In this document: positions 1-5,576 of the stretch, piece by piece
Layout of the letters: every line of letters begins with the position of its first letter
Position numbering within the stretch: the stretch's first letter is position 1
Origin: Bacillota bacterium
GTDB taxonomy: Bacteria > Bacillota > DTU030 > DUMP01
Assembly (NCBI GenBank): GCA_012735455.1
Contig: JAAYHG010000199.1
Coordinates: 1-5,576, forward strand
Reading direction: 5' to 3'
DNA: 5,576 bases
The notes under the pieces: generated by a model
What the model was told of the DNA's origin: nothing
Databases searched by the model: none
The model's input: only the letters and a program-made list of their open reading frames with translations
Program-made: the position numbers and the translations under genes

Positions 1-575
1 ACCAGTACCAGCTTGGCATCCGCTGGGATGGCCAGATTTGTCCGCGCAACCGCCTGTTCGCGTTGCCAAATTTCCTCGCGCACTGGATTGCCGCTAACTA
101 TCACTTTATGTTTATCACCGAAAAACCGGGCCGAATCCTCATAGGAGACAGCGACCCGGTTAGCAAAGCGGCTCAGCAAACGATTAGCCAGCCCTGGTAA
201 AGCATTTTGCTCATGGAGCAGAATAGGAATTCCCCCTAGTGCCGCCGCTAGAACCACTGGCACCGTTACATAACCACCCGTACCCATAACCACATCCGGC
301 TGGAAGCGCCGCAAGATACTACGAGCCTGTCCAAACCCATACCAGTTGCGAATTAGGGTACTGATGTTCTCCGGAGATAACCTGCGCTTTAGGCCAGCAG
401 AAGTGATGGTCTCAAGCTTAAAGCCGGCCTTTGGTACCAAGTCATGCTCCAACCCCCGTTCCGTACCTACAAACAGAATTTGACACCCGGGGTCGTTTTT
501 TCTCAAAAGCTGGGCCACAGCCAAGGCCGGATAGACGTGCCCACCCGTGCCACCGCCTGTGAAAAGAACCCGCAT
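1..575 (-). CDS. murG: UDP-N-acetylglucosamine--lipid I GlcNAc transferase MurG, N-terminal part (partial)
   Basis: The window shows the first 191 complete codons plus 2 nt; the rest lies beyond the left edge. Family members are about 355-365 residues, so roughly half is present: the N-terminal, lipid I-acceptor Rossmann domain and the start of the linker to the donor domain. MurG is a peripheral inner-face membrane GT-B (GT28) enzyme that adds GlcNAc to lipid I to form lipid II. Signatures are MRVLFTGGGTGGHVYPALA (1-19, the glycine-rich loop with H13), GTGGYVTVPVVLAA (98-111), HEQNALPGLANRLLSRFA (121-138) and SGNPVREEI (161-169). The reading frame is open throughout. The start is supported by AAGGAGG 7 nt upstream and by the conserved N-terminus. 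It follows the ftsW/spoVE gene after 16 nt, in the same operon. The UDP-GlcNAc-binding motifs of the C-terminal domain cannot be checked here. Confidence 0.97.
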   Translation of the reverse strand, partial: MRVLFTGGGTGGHVYPALAVAQLLRKNDPGCQILFVGTERGLEHDLVPKAGFKLETITSAGLKRRLSPENISTLIRNWYGFGQARSILRRFQPDVVMGTGGYVTVPVVLAAALGGIPILLHEQNALPGLANRLLSRFANRVAVSYEDSARFFGDKHKVIVSGNPVREEIWQREQAVARTNLAIPADAKLVL

Positions 576-582
576 AACACAG

Positions 583-589
583 CCTCCTT
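583..589 (-). promoter_or_regulatory. Ribosome binding site of murG
   Basis: The minus strand reads AAGGAGG, then 7 nt, then the murG ATG. The site lies in the 16-nt gap after the ftsW TGA and confirms the murG start at 575. Confidence 0.88.
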
Positions 590-591
590 GA

Positions 592-1686
592 TCATGTTCT
601 GGCACTGTGTCTGGAGATACTTAGGAGGATACCAATTCCTGCCAGGGAAAAGATCAACGATGAACCACCATAACTGATAAAGGGGAGTGGTATGCCGGTG
701 ATGGGCAGAGAACCTGTAACCACACCAATGTTAATTAAGGCCTGCAAAACCACCATGCTCACAATTCCCATGGCGAGCAGGGCCCCAAAGCGATCCGGCG
801 CTAGCATAGCAGCACGACACCCCCGCCAGGCCAAGAGAAAGAACAAGCCCAGCACAAGGAAGGTACCAAACAATCCCAGTTCCTCGCCCAGGATAGCAAA
901 AATAAAGTCCGTGTGGCGCTCAGGCAGATAAAAATATTTTTGATGGCTCTGGCCCAAACCAACCCCCAGTAGTCCCCCTGATCCCAGGGCATAGAGGGAC
1001 TGAATAATATGGTAACCACTTCCTTGAGGGTCGGCTTCAGGAGCTAAGAAGGCTAGGAAACGCCTCCTTCGGTATTCTTCCCCCATGATGGCATACACCA
1101 GTACAGGCAGGCTAGCCAAACCCACGGAGGTTAGGTGCCTGAAGTCGGCTCCTGCCACAAAAAGCATAACCCCGGCTGTGAGTGCCAAGGCCACCGCAGT
1201 CCCCAGGTCCGGCTGCTCCAGAATCATAGCACAGATAACACCCACTATCATCAATGCAGGAATCAGTCCACGCCAAAAGTAACGCAGTTTGTTACTGCAG
1301 TCAGCCAAGTATGAAGCCAGAAAAAGGATACTGCCTAGCTTTGCCACCTCGGATGGCTGTAGACTAAGAGACCCGATTCTGAGCCAGCGCTGTGCCCCAC
1401 CACCCACAAAGCCTATGATCATAACCAAGGCCAGCAAGACTACTGAAACCAAGAGGGCTGGCAAGGCCAAGGGTTTGAGACGGCGGTAGTCAATCCTTAG
1501 CATAATATTCATGCCAATAAGCCCCAGGGCCGTCCACGAAATCTGACGCTTAAGGTAGTAAGCGCTGTCACCGAAGTCAGCCGTGGCCGCCACGCTGCTG
1601 GAGCTGTACACCATGACAATCCCTATTCCAAGTAGAGTCACGGTCGCAAAGTAGAGGAGAAAGTCGGGGTGCCCTTTGTCTTTCAT
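592..1686 (-). CDS. ftsW: SEDS-family lipid II polymerase, FtsW/SpoVE type
   Basis: This 364-residue polytopic membrane protein has about ten hydrophobic segments, the first at residues 9-28 and the last at 341-357. SEDS proteins polymerise lipid II glycan chains together with a class B penicillin-binding protein. Motifs include GGGAQRWLRIG (95-105), LSLQPSEVAKL (107-117), LEQPDLGTA (156-164), GSGYHIIQSLYALGSGGL (222-239) and LPERHTDFIFAILGEELG (254-271), whose D260 matches the essential Asp of FtsW and RodA. PITGIPLPFISYGGSS (328-343) follows near the C-terminus. GLGQSHQKYFYLPERHTDF and the position between murD and murG indicate FtsW/SpoVE rather than RodA. The length is close to B. subtilis SpoVE and shorter than many FtsW proteins, so in a spore former this could be the sporulation-specific paralogue. 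The start has a strong AAGGAGGAG and an ATGA overlap with murD. Confidence 0.95.
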   Translation of the reverse strand: MKDKGHPDFLLYFATVTLLGIGIVMVYSSSSVAATADFGDSAYYLKRQISWTALGLIGMNIMLRIDYRRLKPLALPALLVSVVLLALVMIIGFVGGGAQRWLRIGSLSLQPSEVAKLGSILFLASYLADCSNKLRYFWRGLIPALMIVGVICAMILEQPDLGTAVALALTAGVMLFVAGADFRHLTSVGLASLPVLVYAIMGEEYRRRRFLAFLAPEADPQGSGYHIIQSLYALGSGGLLGVGLGQSHQKYFYLPERHTDFIFAILGEELGLFGTFLVLGLFFLLAWRGCRAAMLAPDRFGALLAMGIVSMVVLQALINIGVVTGSLPITGIPLPFISYGGSSLIFSLAGIGILLSISRHSART

Positions 1687-3053
1687 GTCGGCTCCTCCTT
1701 CAATTCCGCTACAATTGCTTTGAATGCGCGGCCGCGTTCTTCGTAGTTGGAGAACATATCAAAGCTGGCGCAAGCTGGGGAAAGAAGCACTCTGTCGCCT
1801 GGCCGGGCCAAGGCACGAGCTTGTCGTACCGCCTGGGCCAAGCTCTCTGCCTCCAGCACGTCTGTATAACCCCCAGCCGCCAAGGCGGTCCGAAACTTGG
1901 GCGTTGCCTCGCCTAAAAGCACCACAGCGCGACAACGCTCTTTAATCGCTCTCACCAAGTAGGTGAGGTTGGCCCCTTTGTCCCTACCGCCAGCTATGAG
2001 TACCAAAGGCGGAGAAAAGGCTTCCAACGCCTTTATGGTGGCGTCAGGATTGGTTCCTTTCGAGTCGTTTATGTAAGAGACACCATCGATGGAGGCCACA
2101 AATTCACAGCGGTGTTCCACACCTGGGAAAGTCTTGAGGGCGTGGGCAATAGCCGCCGGACTGGCCCCAGCCGCTCGCGCCAAAAGAGCAGTGGCCAGTG
2201 CGTTTTCCAGGTTGTGTCTTCCTGGGATGCTTACCTCTTCCACGCGGCACAAGACTTCTCTTTCGCCCTGCCAGCCTAAGACCAACTTGCCCTCTGTCAC
2301 AAAGGCCCCCTCACTCAGGATCTGCCTACGGCTGAAGAAAAGCACCTGCGCCGACGTGAAGTCAGCCAGAGCCCGCACCCTGTCGTCGTCAGCATTTAGA
2401 ATTAAATAATCCTCCGGCGTTTGGTTGGCAAAGATCTTGGCCTTGGCCGTACGGTAGGCAGCAAAACTGCCATGGCGATCCAAGTGATCTTCGCTTAAGT
2501 TTAGGATCGCACTGACGCGAGGGTGAAAGTGCACTGTCCGCTGCAGCTGGAAACTGGAAACCTCCGCCACCACCCAGGTGCCAACCGGTATGGAGGTGAC
2601 CGTCGTGCTGATAGGGACACCGATATTCCCGGCCACGGCCGCCAAAAGCCCGGCCTCGTTAAGAGCCAAGCCCACCCAGGTAGTGGGTGTGGTCTTGCCG
2701 TTGGACCCGGTTATAGCCAGGTAGGGCCCAGGGTAGAGGCTGCACGCCAACTCCAGTTCGCTGATAACCGGCAGCCCTCTCTTTTCGGCCTCTGTCAGAA
2801 GGGGTAATCTGTCCGGAACACCAGGGCTCACCACCACAAGTTCGGTCCCGTCTAGCAAAGAAAGCGGGTGGCTACCCAAAACCAGTTGTACCCCCATTTC
2901 AGCCAGCCTAACAGCAGCCTCCCCTAAAGCCGTTGCGGGTTTAATATCCGTCGCTACCACCACGGCCCCTTCTTTTACCAAGACTTCGGCCGCAGCGCAT
3001 CCGCTACGTGCAAGCCCTATCACCAACACAGGTTTGCCAGCAAAGTCCCGCAT
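1683..3053 (-). CDS. murD: UDP-N-acetylmuramoylalanine--D-glutamate ligase MurD
   Basis: This 456-residue cytoplasmic ATP-dependent ligase adds D-Glu to UDP-MurNAc-L-Ala. The N-terminal Rossmann-like domain starts FAGKPVLVIGLARSG (4-18) and includes VVSPGVP (74-80). The central domain has the P-loop TGSNGKTTPTT (115-125), AGNIG (141-145), AEVSSFQL (163-170, catalytic-type E164), NLSEDHLDRHG (185-195) and YRTAKAKIF (200-208), where K204 matches the carbamylated Lys of E. coli MurD. IPGRHNLENALA (277-288) leads to the C-terminal domain with YINDSKGTNPDAT (327-339), AGGRDKGAN (354-362) and LLSPACASFDMFSNYEERG (423-441), the MurD signature. Length is typical. One oddity is P123 directly after GKTT, where the family usually has Thr. 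The start is fixed by the conserved N-terminus despite a weak ribosome binding site. Upstream is a 50-nt gap with a hairpin; downstream the TGA overlaps the ftsW ATG by 4 nt (ATGA). Confidence 0.98.
   Translation of the reverse strand: MRDFAGKPVLVIGLARSGCAAAEVLVKEGAVVVATDIKPATALGEAAVRLAEMGVQLVLGSHPLSLLDGTELVVVSPGVPDRLPLLTEAEKRGLPVISELELACSLYPGPYLAITGSNGKTTPTTWVGLALNEAGLLAAVAGNIGVPISTTVTSIPVGTWVVAEVSSFQLQRTVHFHPRVSAILNLSEDHLDRHGSFAAYRTAKAKIFANQTPEDYLILNADDDRVRALADFTSAQVLFFSRRQILSEGAFVTEGKLVLGWQGEREVLCRVEEVSIPGRHNLENALATALLARAAGASPAAIAHALKTFPGVEHRCEFVASIDGVSYINDSKGTNPDATIKALEAFSPPLVLIAGGRDKGANLTYLVRAIKERCRAVVLLGEATPKFRTALAAGGYTDVLEAESLAQAVRQARALARPGDRVLLSPACASFDMFSNYEERGRAFKAIVAELKEEPT
1692..1700 (-). 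promoter_or_regulatory. Ribosome binding site of the ftsW/spoVE gene, inside the end of murD
   Basis: The minus strand reads AAGGAGGAG, 5 nt before the ATG (7 nt if counted from AAGGAGG). It doubles as murD codons Lys-Glu-Glu, four residues before the murD stop. With the ATGA overlap it points to translational coupling. Confidence 0.85.
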
Positions 3054-3060
3054 TCACCGC

Positions 3061-3067
3061 CACCCTC
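3061..3067 (-). promoter_or_regulatory. Weak ribosome binding site of murD
   Basis: The minus strand before the murD ATG reads GAGGGTGGCGGTGAATG. The best match is GAGG (3064-3067), 10 nt before the ATG, with no full AGGAGG. The four other starts in the window have clearly better sites. The start itself is secure from the conserved MurD N-terminus. Confidence 0.45.
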
Positions 3068-3072
3068 TTTTG

Positions 3073-3097
3073 TTACCTAGCCAGGGGGCTAGGGTAA
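3073..3097 (-). other. Imperfect hairpin in the mraY-murD intergenic gap
   Basis: In the transcript (minus) sense the left arm is TTACCCTAGCC, the loop CCCT and the right arm GGCTAGGTAA. This gives ten base pairs with one bulged C. It lies 6 nt after the mraY stop and 19 nt before the murD ATG, in the only sizeable gap of the window. It is followed by CAAAAG rather than a U-run, so it does not look like an intrinsic terminator. A role in mRNA processing, stability or control of murD translation is possible but unproven. Confidence 0.55.
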
Positions 3098-3103
3098 TAT
3101 AAT

Positions 3104-4066
3104 TCACGCCCCCAAGTACCACAGCGCCAGCCCGGCCACAGCCAAGGCTGTCCCCGTAAACCAGAAACGCCGCACTACCACCTGTTCTGGCCATCCGCTG
3201 AGCTCAAAATGATGGTGCAGAGGGCTCATGCGAAAAATCCGCCCGCCAGTGAGCCGATAGTACACCACCTGCAGAATCACCGAGATGGTCTCTAGCACGA
3301 AAACACCGCCGATAATAGCCAAGAGGATCTCTGTCTTGGTAAGGACCGCCACCGCACCCAGTCCTGCCCCAAGGGCCAGGGAACCTGTGTCTCCCATAAA
3401 TATGCGGGCCGGATAGGAATTAAACCACAAGAAGCCCAAACAGGCACCAACAAAGGCAACTGTAAAGACAGCTAGTTCGGTACTCTGGCCTAGAGCAATT
3501 ATCGTGTAGGCAAGAAAGGCTATGGTAGCTGTTCCGGCGGCCAGACCGTCAAGTCCGTCTGTCAGGTTGACAGCATTGGCGGTCCCTACAACGACAAGAA
3601 AAGTAACCAGAGGTATATACCACCAGCCAAGAGCAACCTTCCCTAAAGTGGGCACCCAGACGCTACCACCGAGGGCAGGATTAAAATACACCCAGGTCAC
3701 CAGTAGCCCAGCTAGGATCGCCTGCGCTGCCAGCTTCTCCCGCGCCCTTAGCCCTAGGGAGCTCCGCTTCACGGCTTTCTTCCAGTCGTCCTCTAAACCA
3801 ATGAGCCCATAACCGACCATAATTCCTAGAGCAAACAACACCTCCGGACTACGGTCGCTAAAGAGCAGGGTGGTAATTAACACCGCAAGCACTAGGACGA
3901 CTCCCCCCATGGTAGGCGTGCCTGCCTTTACCTGGTGCCGCGCCGGTCCCTGGCTTCGGATTGTTTGCCCATACTTTAGGCGTCTTAGGTAAGTAATCAG
4001 GGGAGGGGTAAGGGTAAGGGTAAGGACCAAGCTAAAGGTCCCGGCCATAATAAGCGCACTTGGCAT
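3104..4066 (-). CDS. mraY: Phospho-N-acetylmuramoyl-pentapeptide-transferase MraY
   Basis: This 320-residue polytopic membrane enzyme transfers phospho-MurNAc-pentapeptide from UDP to undecaprenyl phosphate, making lipid I. About ten hydrophobic segments are visible, starting at residues 5-25 and ending near 300-318, as expected for MraY. Diagnostic motifs are GPARHQVKAGTPTMGG (40-55), the Asp-Asp pair D93/D94 in LEDDWKK, NAVNLTDGLDGLAAG (164-178), FMGDTGSL (223-230, with D226) and MSPLHHHFE (280-288, His triad 284-286). These match the residues known to bind Mg2+ and nucleotide in the MraY/WecA family; the MSPLHHHFE block separates MraY from WecA and TagO. Length and the Asp-pair numbering agree with B. 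subtilis MraY. The start is supported by GGAGG at good spacing and the 1-nt overlap with murF. The first membrane helix contains an LTLTLT stretch encoded by a 6-bp tandem repeat that is G-rich on the opposite strand. Confidence 0.98.
   Translation of the reverse strand: MPSALIMAGTFSLVLTLTLTPPLITYLRRLKYGQTIRSQGPARHQVKAGTPTMGGVVLVLAVLITTLLFSDRSPEVLFALGIMVGYGLIGLEDDWKKAVKRSSLGLRAREKLAAQAILAGLLVTWVYFNPALGGSVWVPTLGKVALGWWYIPLVTFLVVVGTANAVNLTDGLDGLAAGTATIAFLAYTIIALGQSTELAVFTVAFVGACLGFLWFNSYPARIFMGDTGSLALGAGLGAVAVLTKTEILLAIIGGVFVLETISVILQVVYYRLTGGRIFRMSPLHHHFELSGWPEQVVVRRFWFTGTALAVAGLALWYLGA
4000..4025 (+). repeat. Telomere-like GGGTAA tandem repeat with G-quadruplex pattern, inside mraY
   Basis: The plus strand (non-coding for mraY) carries G-runs at 4000-4003, 4005-4008, 4012-4014, 4018-4020 and a two-G run at 4024-4025. 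They are separated by A, TAA, TAA and TAA. The first four runs fit the canonical G3+N1-7 quadruplex pattern with loops of 1, 3 and 3 nt. The coding strand is CCCTTA-repetitive and encodes Leu-Thr repeats and the following Pro-Pro-Leu in the first membrane helix of MraY (about residues 14-22). The repeat is plain in the sequence; any folding or function is inference. Confidence 0.7.
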
Positions 4067-5463
4067 TAATCCCCCTCCATCCCTTTTTGGGAGAGGGCAG
4101 AGACCACTGTCTCAAAACGCATCCCCCGAGAAGCTTTAATCAATACCACATCACCTGGCAGGACCTCTTCTTGAGCAACCTTCGCCGCAGCCTCCTGGTC
4201 AGCACAAACAAATACAGCCTTGGGCGCTGTAGCTTCGCCTCTAGCGGCTGCCGCAATCCCTGCCGCTAATGAACCACCAGTGATAAGAACGTCCACCCCC
4301 AACCTTGCTACCAGACGTCCCACCTCTCTGTGCGCTTCTTGCGCCACACTACCCAATTCGAGCATGTCCCCCAGCACAGCCACGGTGCGCCTCCCTTTAG
4401 CTACTTGCAGCAGGGTTTCTAGTGCACCGCGCATGGAGGTGGGATTGGCGTTATAGCTATCATCAATAATGAGTGCGCCGTCAGAACGCTTCATCAGATT
4501 GAGCCGCATGGCCGATGGTCGAAAGGCTGCCAGCCCCTTTTGTATTTCGCTCAGTTCCAGGCCGAAGTAGTGTCCCACCGCAACGGCCGCTAGAGCGTTT
4601 AGGACGTTAAACTCTCCTGGCAGCGGCAAGAAGACTTCGCCCTTACCACAGGGACCGGATACCTGAAAGCGCAGTCCCTCGCTCCCTAGAAGCTCCACCC
4701 CTGTGGCTCTAAAGTCGACCTCCGCACCCATACCGTAATATGCCACCCGTGCCCGGCTACGTACAGCCTGTTTCCTCACCCAAGGGTCATCACCATTGAG
4801 TATGGCCAAGCCACTTCCTGGCAGTTCATCCAGAAGCTCACCCTTAGCGGCAGCAATGTTCTCCTGGCTGCCCAAAACCTCAATATGGGTAACTCCCACG
4901 TTGGTTATTACACCCACCTCTGGCCGTGCCACCTGAGCTAACCGGGCAATCTGACCGGGGCCTCGCATTGCTAGTTCAACCACCGCCGCCTCGTGCTGCG
5001 TCCCTAGATTAAAAAGTGTAAGTGGAAGCCCTATTTCAGTATTAAGATTGCCCTCGTTCTTAAGGGTACACAGCTTCGAGTTCAAAGCTGCAGCGATCAA
5101 GTCCTTGGTGGTGGTCTTGCCAGTGCTGCCTGTCACTGCCACCGTACGTACAGCAAAACGCCGCCGGTACCAGGCCCCCAGTTTAAGCAAGGCAGATACT
5201 GTATCTTCAACTTGAATCACCGCCTTCCTTGGCGGCAGCTCTTCCGGTACTGCCATCACCAAGGCAGCAACCGCTGGCCCTGCTAGGACCGAGGATACAA
5301 AGTTGTGCCCATCCACCCGCTCCCCCACCAGAGCCACAAAGGCGTCTCCTGGTTTTATCTGGCGGGAGTCAGTGGCGAAACCAGTGACAGTGCTGTCCAG
5401 ATGCCCGCTCAGCAACCTGCCTCCTGTCACCTGGACTATCTCACCTACCGTCACCTGCTGCAT
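4066..5463 (-). CDS. murF: UDP-N-acetylmuramoyl-tripeptide--D-alanyl-D-alanine ligase MurF
   Basis: This 465-residue cytoplasmic ATP-dependent Mur ligase joins D-Ala-D-Ala to UDP-MurNAc-tripeptide, the last soluble step before lipid I. Length is normal for MurF. The N-terminal substrate domain (about 1-100) contains [15 protein letters not shown] (31-45). The central ATPase domain has the P-loop [11 protein letters not shown] (111-121), [16 protein letters not shown] (136-151), [11 protein letters not shown] (163-173), [13 protein letters not shown] (187-199) and an AAKGE lysine (K207) at the position usually carbamylated in Mur ligases. NGDDP (223-227) and NVLNALAA (286-293) follow. The C-terminal domain shows [13 protein letters not shown] (332-344), typical of MurF, then VLGDMLELG (363-371) and KASRGMRFE (443-451). 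The ATG at 5463 is preceded by AAAGGAG and gives the usual MurF N-terminus. The gene starts inside murE and its TAA shares one base with the mraY ATG, so translational coupling on both sides is likely. No defects were seen. Confidence 0.98.
   Translation of the reverse strand: MQQVTVGEIVQVTGGRLLSGHLDSTVTGFATDSRQIKPGDAFVALVGERVDGHNFVSSVLAGPAVAALVMAVPEELPPRKAVIQVEDTVSALLKLGAWYRRRFAVRTVAVTGSTGKTTTKDLIAAALNSKLCTLKNEGNLNTEIGLPLTLFNLGTQHEAAVVELAMRGPGQIARLAQVARPEVGVITNVGVTHIEVLGSQENIAAAKGELLDELPGSGLAILNGDDPWVRKQAVRSRARVAYYGMGAEVDFRATGVELLGSEGLRFQVSGPCGKGEVFLPLPGEFNVLNALAAVAVGHYFGLELSEIQKGLAAFRPSAMRLNLMKRSDGALIIDDSYNANPTSMRGALETLLQVAKGRRTVAVLGDMLELGSVAQEAHREVGRLVARLGVDVLITGGSLAAGIAAAARGEATAPKAVFVCADQEAAAKVAQEEVLPGDVVLIKASRGMRFETVVSALSQKGMEGD
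4074..4078 (-). promoter_or_regulatory. Ribosome binding site of mraY, inside the end of murF
   Basis: The minus strand reads ATGGAGGGGGATTAATG. GGAGG lies 7 nt before the mraY ATG and falls within the last murF codons (Met-Glu-Gly-Asp-stop). The TAATG junction shares one base, which favours coupled translation by terminating ribosomes. Confidence 0.8.
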
Positions 5464-5576
5464 GGAAATTCATCTCCTTTAGAAACTCAAGCGCCACAGC
5501 TCGGTCATCAAAAGGCAACACACGATCCCCGATGATCTGGTATGTTTCATGTCCTTTTCCTGCAATCAGGACCACA
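5441..5576 (-). CDS. murE: UDP-N-acetylmuramyl-tripeptide synthetase MurE, C-terminal end (partial)
   Basis: Only the last 44 codons and the TGA stop are in the window; the 5' part lies beyond the right edge. I found this fragment by translating upstream of murF. It reads [18 protein letters not shown], then [14 protein letters not shown], and ends [10 protein letters not shown]. The GKGHE-x-YQ block followed by PFDDR is the hallmark of the C-terminal domain of MurE, the cytoplasmic ATP-dependent ligase that adds the third amino acid (meso-diaminopimelate or L-Lys) to UDP-MurNAc-L-Ala-D-Glu. In E. coli MurE the Gly and Glu of GKGHE contact meso-DAP, which mildly favours a DAP enzyme. The decisive DNPR-type motif lies outside the window, so substrate choice is unproven. 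Full-length family members are about 490 residues. The 3' end overlaps murF by 23 nt and carries murF's ribosome binding site. Confidence 0.93.
   Translation of the reverse strand, partial: VVLIAGKGHETYQIIGDRVLPFDDRAVALEFLKEMNFHAAGDGR
5474..5480 (-). promoter_or_regulatory. Ribosome binding site of murF, inside murE
   Basis: The minus strand reads AAAGGAG, 10 nt before the murF ATG. It lies within the murE codons for Leu-Lys-Glu, so the site is also protein-coding. An ATG directly after it (5471-5473) is in the murE frame and too close to the site to serve as a start, which supports the murF start at 5463. Confidence 0.8.

Noticed and set aside
801..1019. A 72-codon minus-strand open frame within ftsW in another frame.
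   Set aside because: It is out of frame with the strongly conserved SEDS region and has no independent support.
2089..2409. A 106-codon plus-strand open frame antisense to murD.
   Set aside because: It lies wholly within murD, which has all its family motifs. Its translation shows no recognisable domain and it has no ribosome binding site worth noting; it is a by-product of murD codon composition.
3098..3103. A perfect TATAAT on the plus strand in the mraY-murD gap.
   Set aside because: No -35-like hexamer lies at a suitable distance (the nearest, TTGTTA at 3070-3075, leaves a 22-bp spacer), and a transcript from here would run antisense into mraY with no plus-strand gene to serve. The AT-rich patch on the minus strand also lacks a convincing -35.
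3073..3103. The intergenic hairpin read as an intrinsic terminator.
   Set aside because: Neither strand has a T-run after the stem: the minus strand continues CAAAAG and the plus strand TATAATTCACG. Termination here would also cut murD off from the operon.
5305..5535. A plus-strand open frame of 76 codons spanning the murE-murF junction.
   Set aside because: It is antisense to two well-supported coding regions and its translation resembles no known protein.
1..5576. The possibility of an undescribed defence, mobile or biosynthetic system in this window.
   Set aside because: All coding space is taken by six recognised dcw genes in a canonical order with no room for additional genes. No direct-repeat arrays, transposase fragments or tRNA-like sequences were seen.

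Overview
This window is a stretch of a bacterial division and cell-wall (dcw) cluster. Every gene lies on the minus strand, so transcription runs from the right end to the left. In transcript order it holds the 3' end of murE (cut by the right edge), murF, mraY, murD, an ftsW/spoVE-type SEDS gene, and the 5' part of murG (cut by the left edge). There is almost no non-coding DNA: murE and murF overlap by 23 nt, murF and mraY share one base (TAATG), murD and ftsW overlap by 4 nt (ATGA), and ftsW and murG are 16 nt apart. The only notable gap is 50 nt between mraY and murD, and it contains an imperfect hairpin. No promoter or intrinsic terminator was recognised, which fits an interior slice of a long polycistronic operon.

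The genes cover successive steps of peptidoglycan precursor synthesis and use. MurD adds D-Glu to UDP-MurNAc-L-Ala. MurE adds the third amino acid and MurF adds D-Ala-D-Ala to complete UDP-MurNAc-pentapeptide. MraY moves phospho-MurNAc-pentapeptide onto undecaprenyl phosphate to make lipid I, and MurG adds GlcNAc to give lipid II. The SEDS protein is the membrane glycosyltransferase class that polymerises lipid II with a partner class B PBP. The first three enzymes and MurG act on the cytoplasmic side; MraY and the SEDS protein are integral membrane proteins.

The order murE-murF-mraY-murD-ftsW/spoVE-murG, strong AAGGAGG-type Shine-Dalgarno sites and a short SEDS protein (364 aa, close to B. 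subtilis SpoVE) suggest a Bacillota member, most likely of class Clostridia with moderate GC. That is an inference from style and gene order; the species is not identified.

All six genes are conserved housekeeping genes that look intact within the window. I see no sign of an undescribed system, mobile element or CRISPR array. The points worth a second look are small: a telomere-like G-rich tandem repeat with G-quadruplex potential inside mraY, the hairpin before murD together with murD's weak ribosome binding site, a proline next to the MurD P-loop, the dual-coding murE/murF overlap, and the FtsW versus SpoVE identity question.
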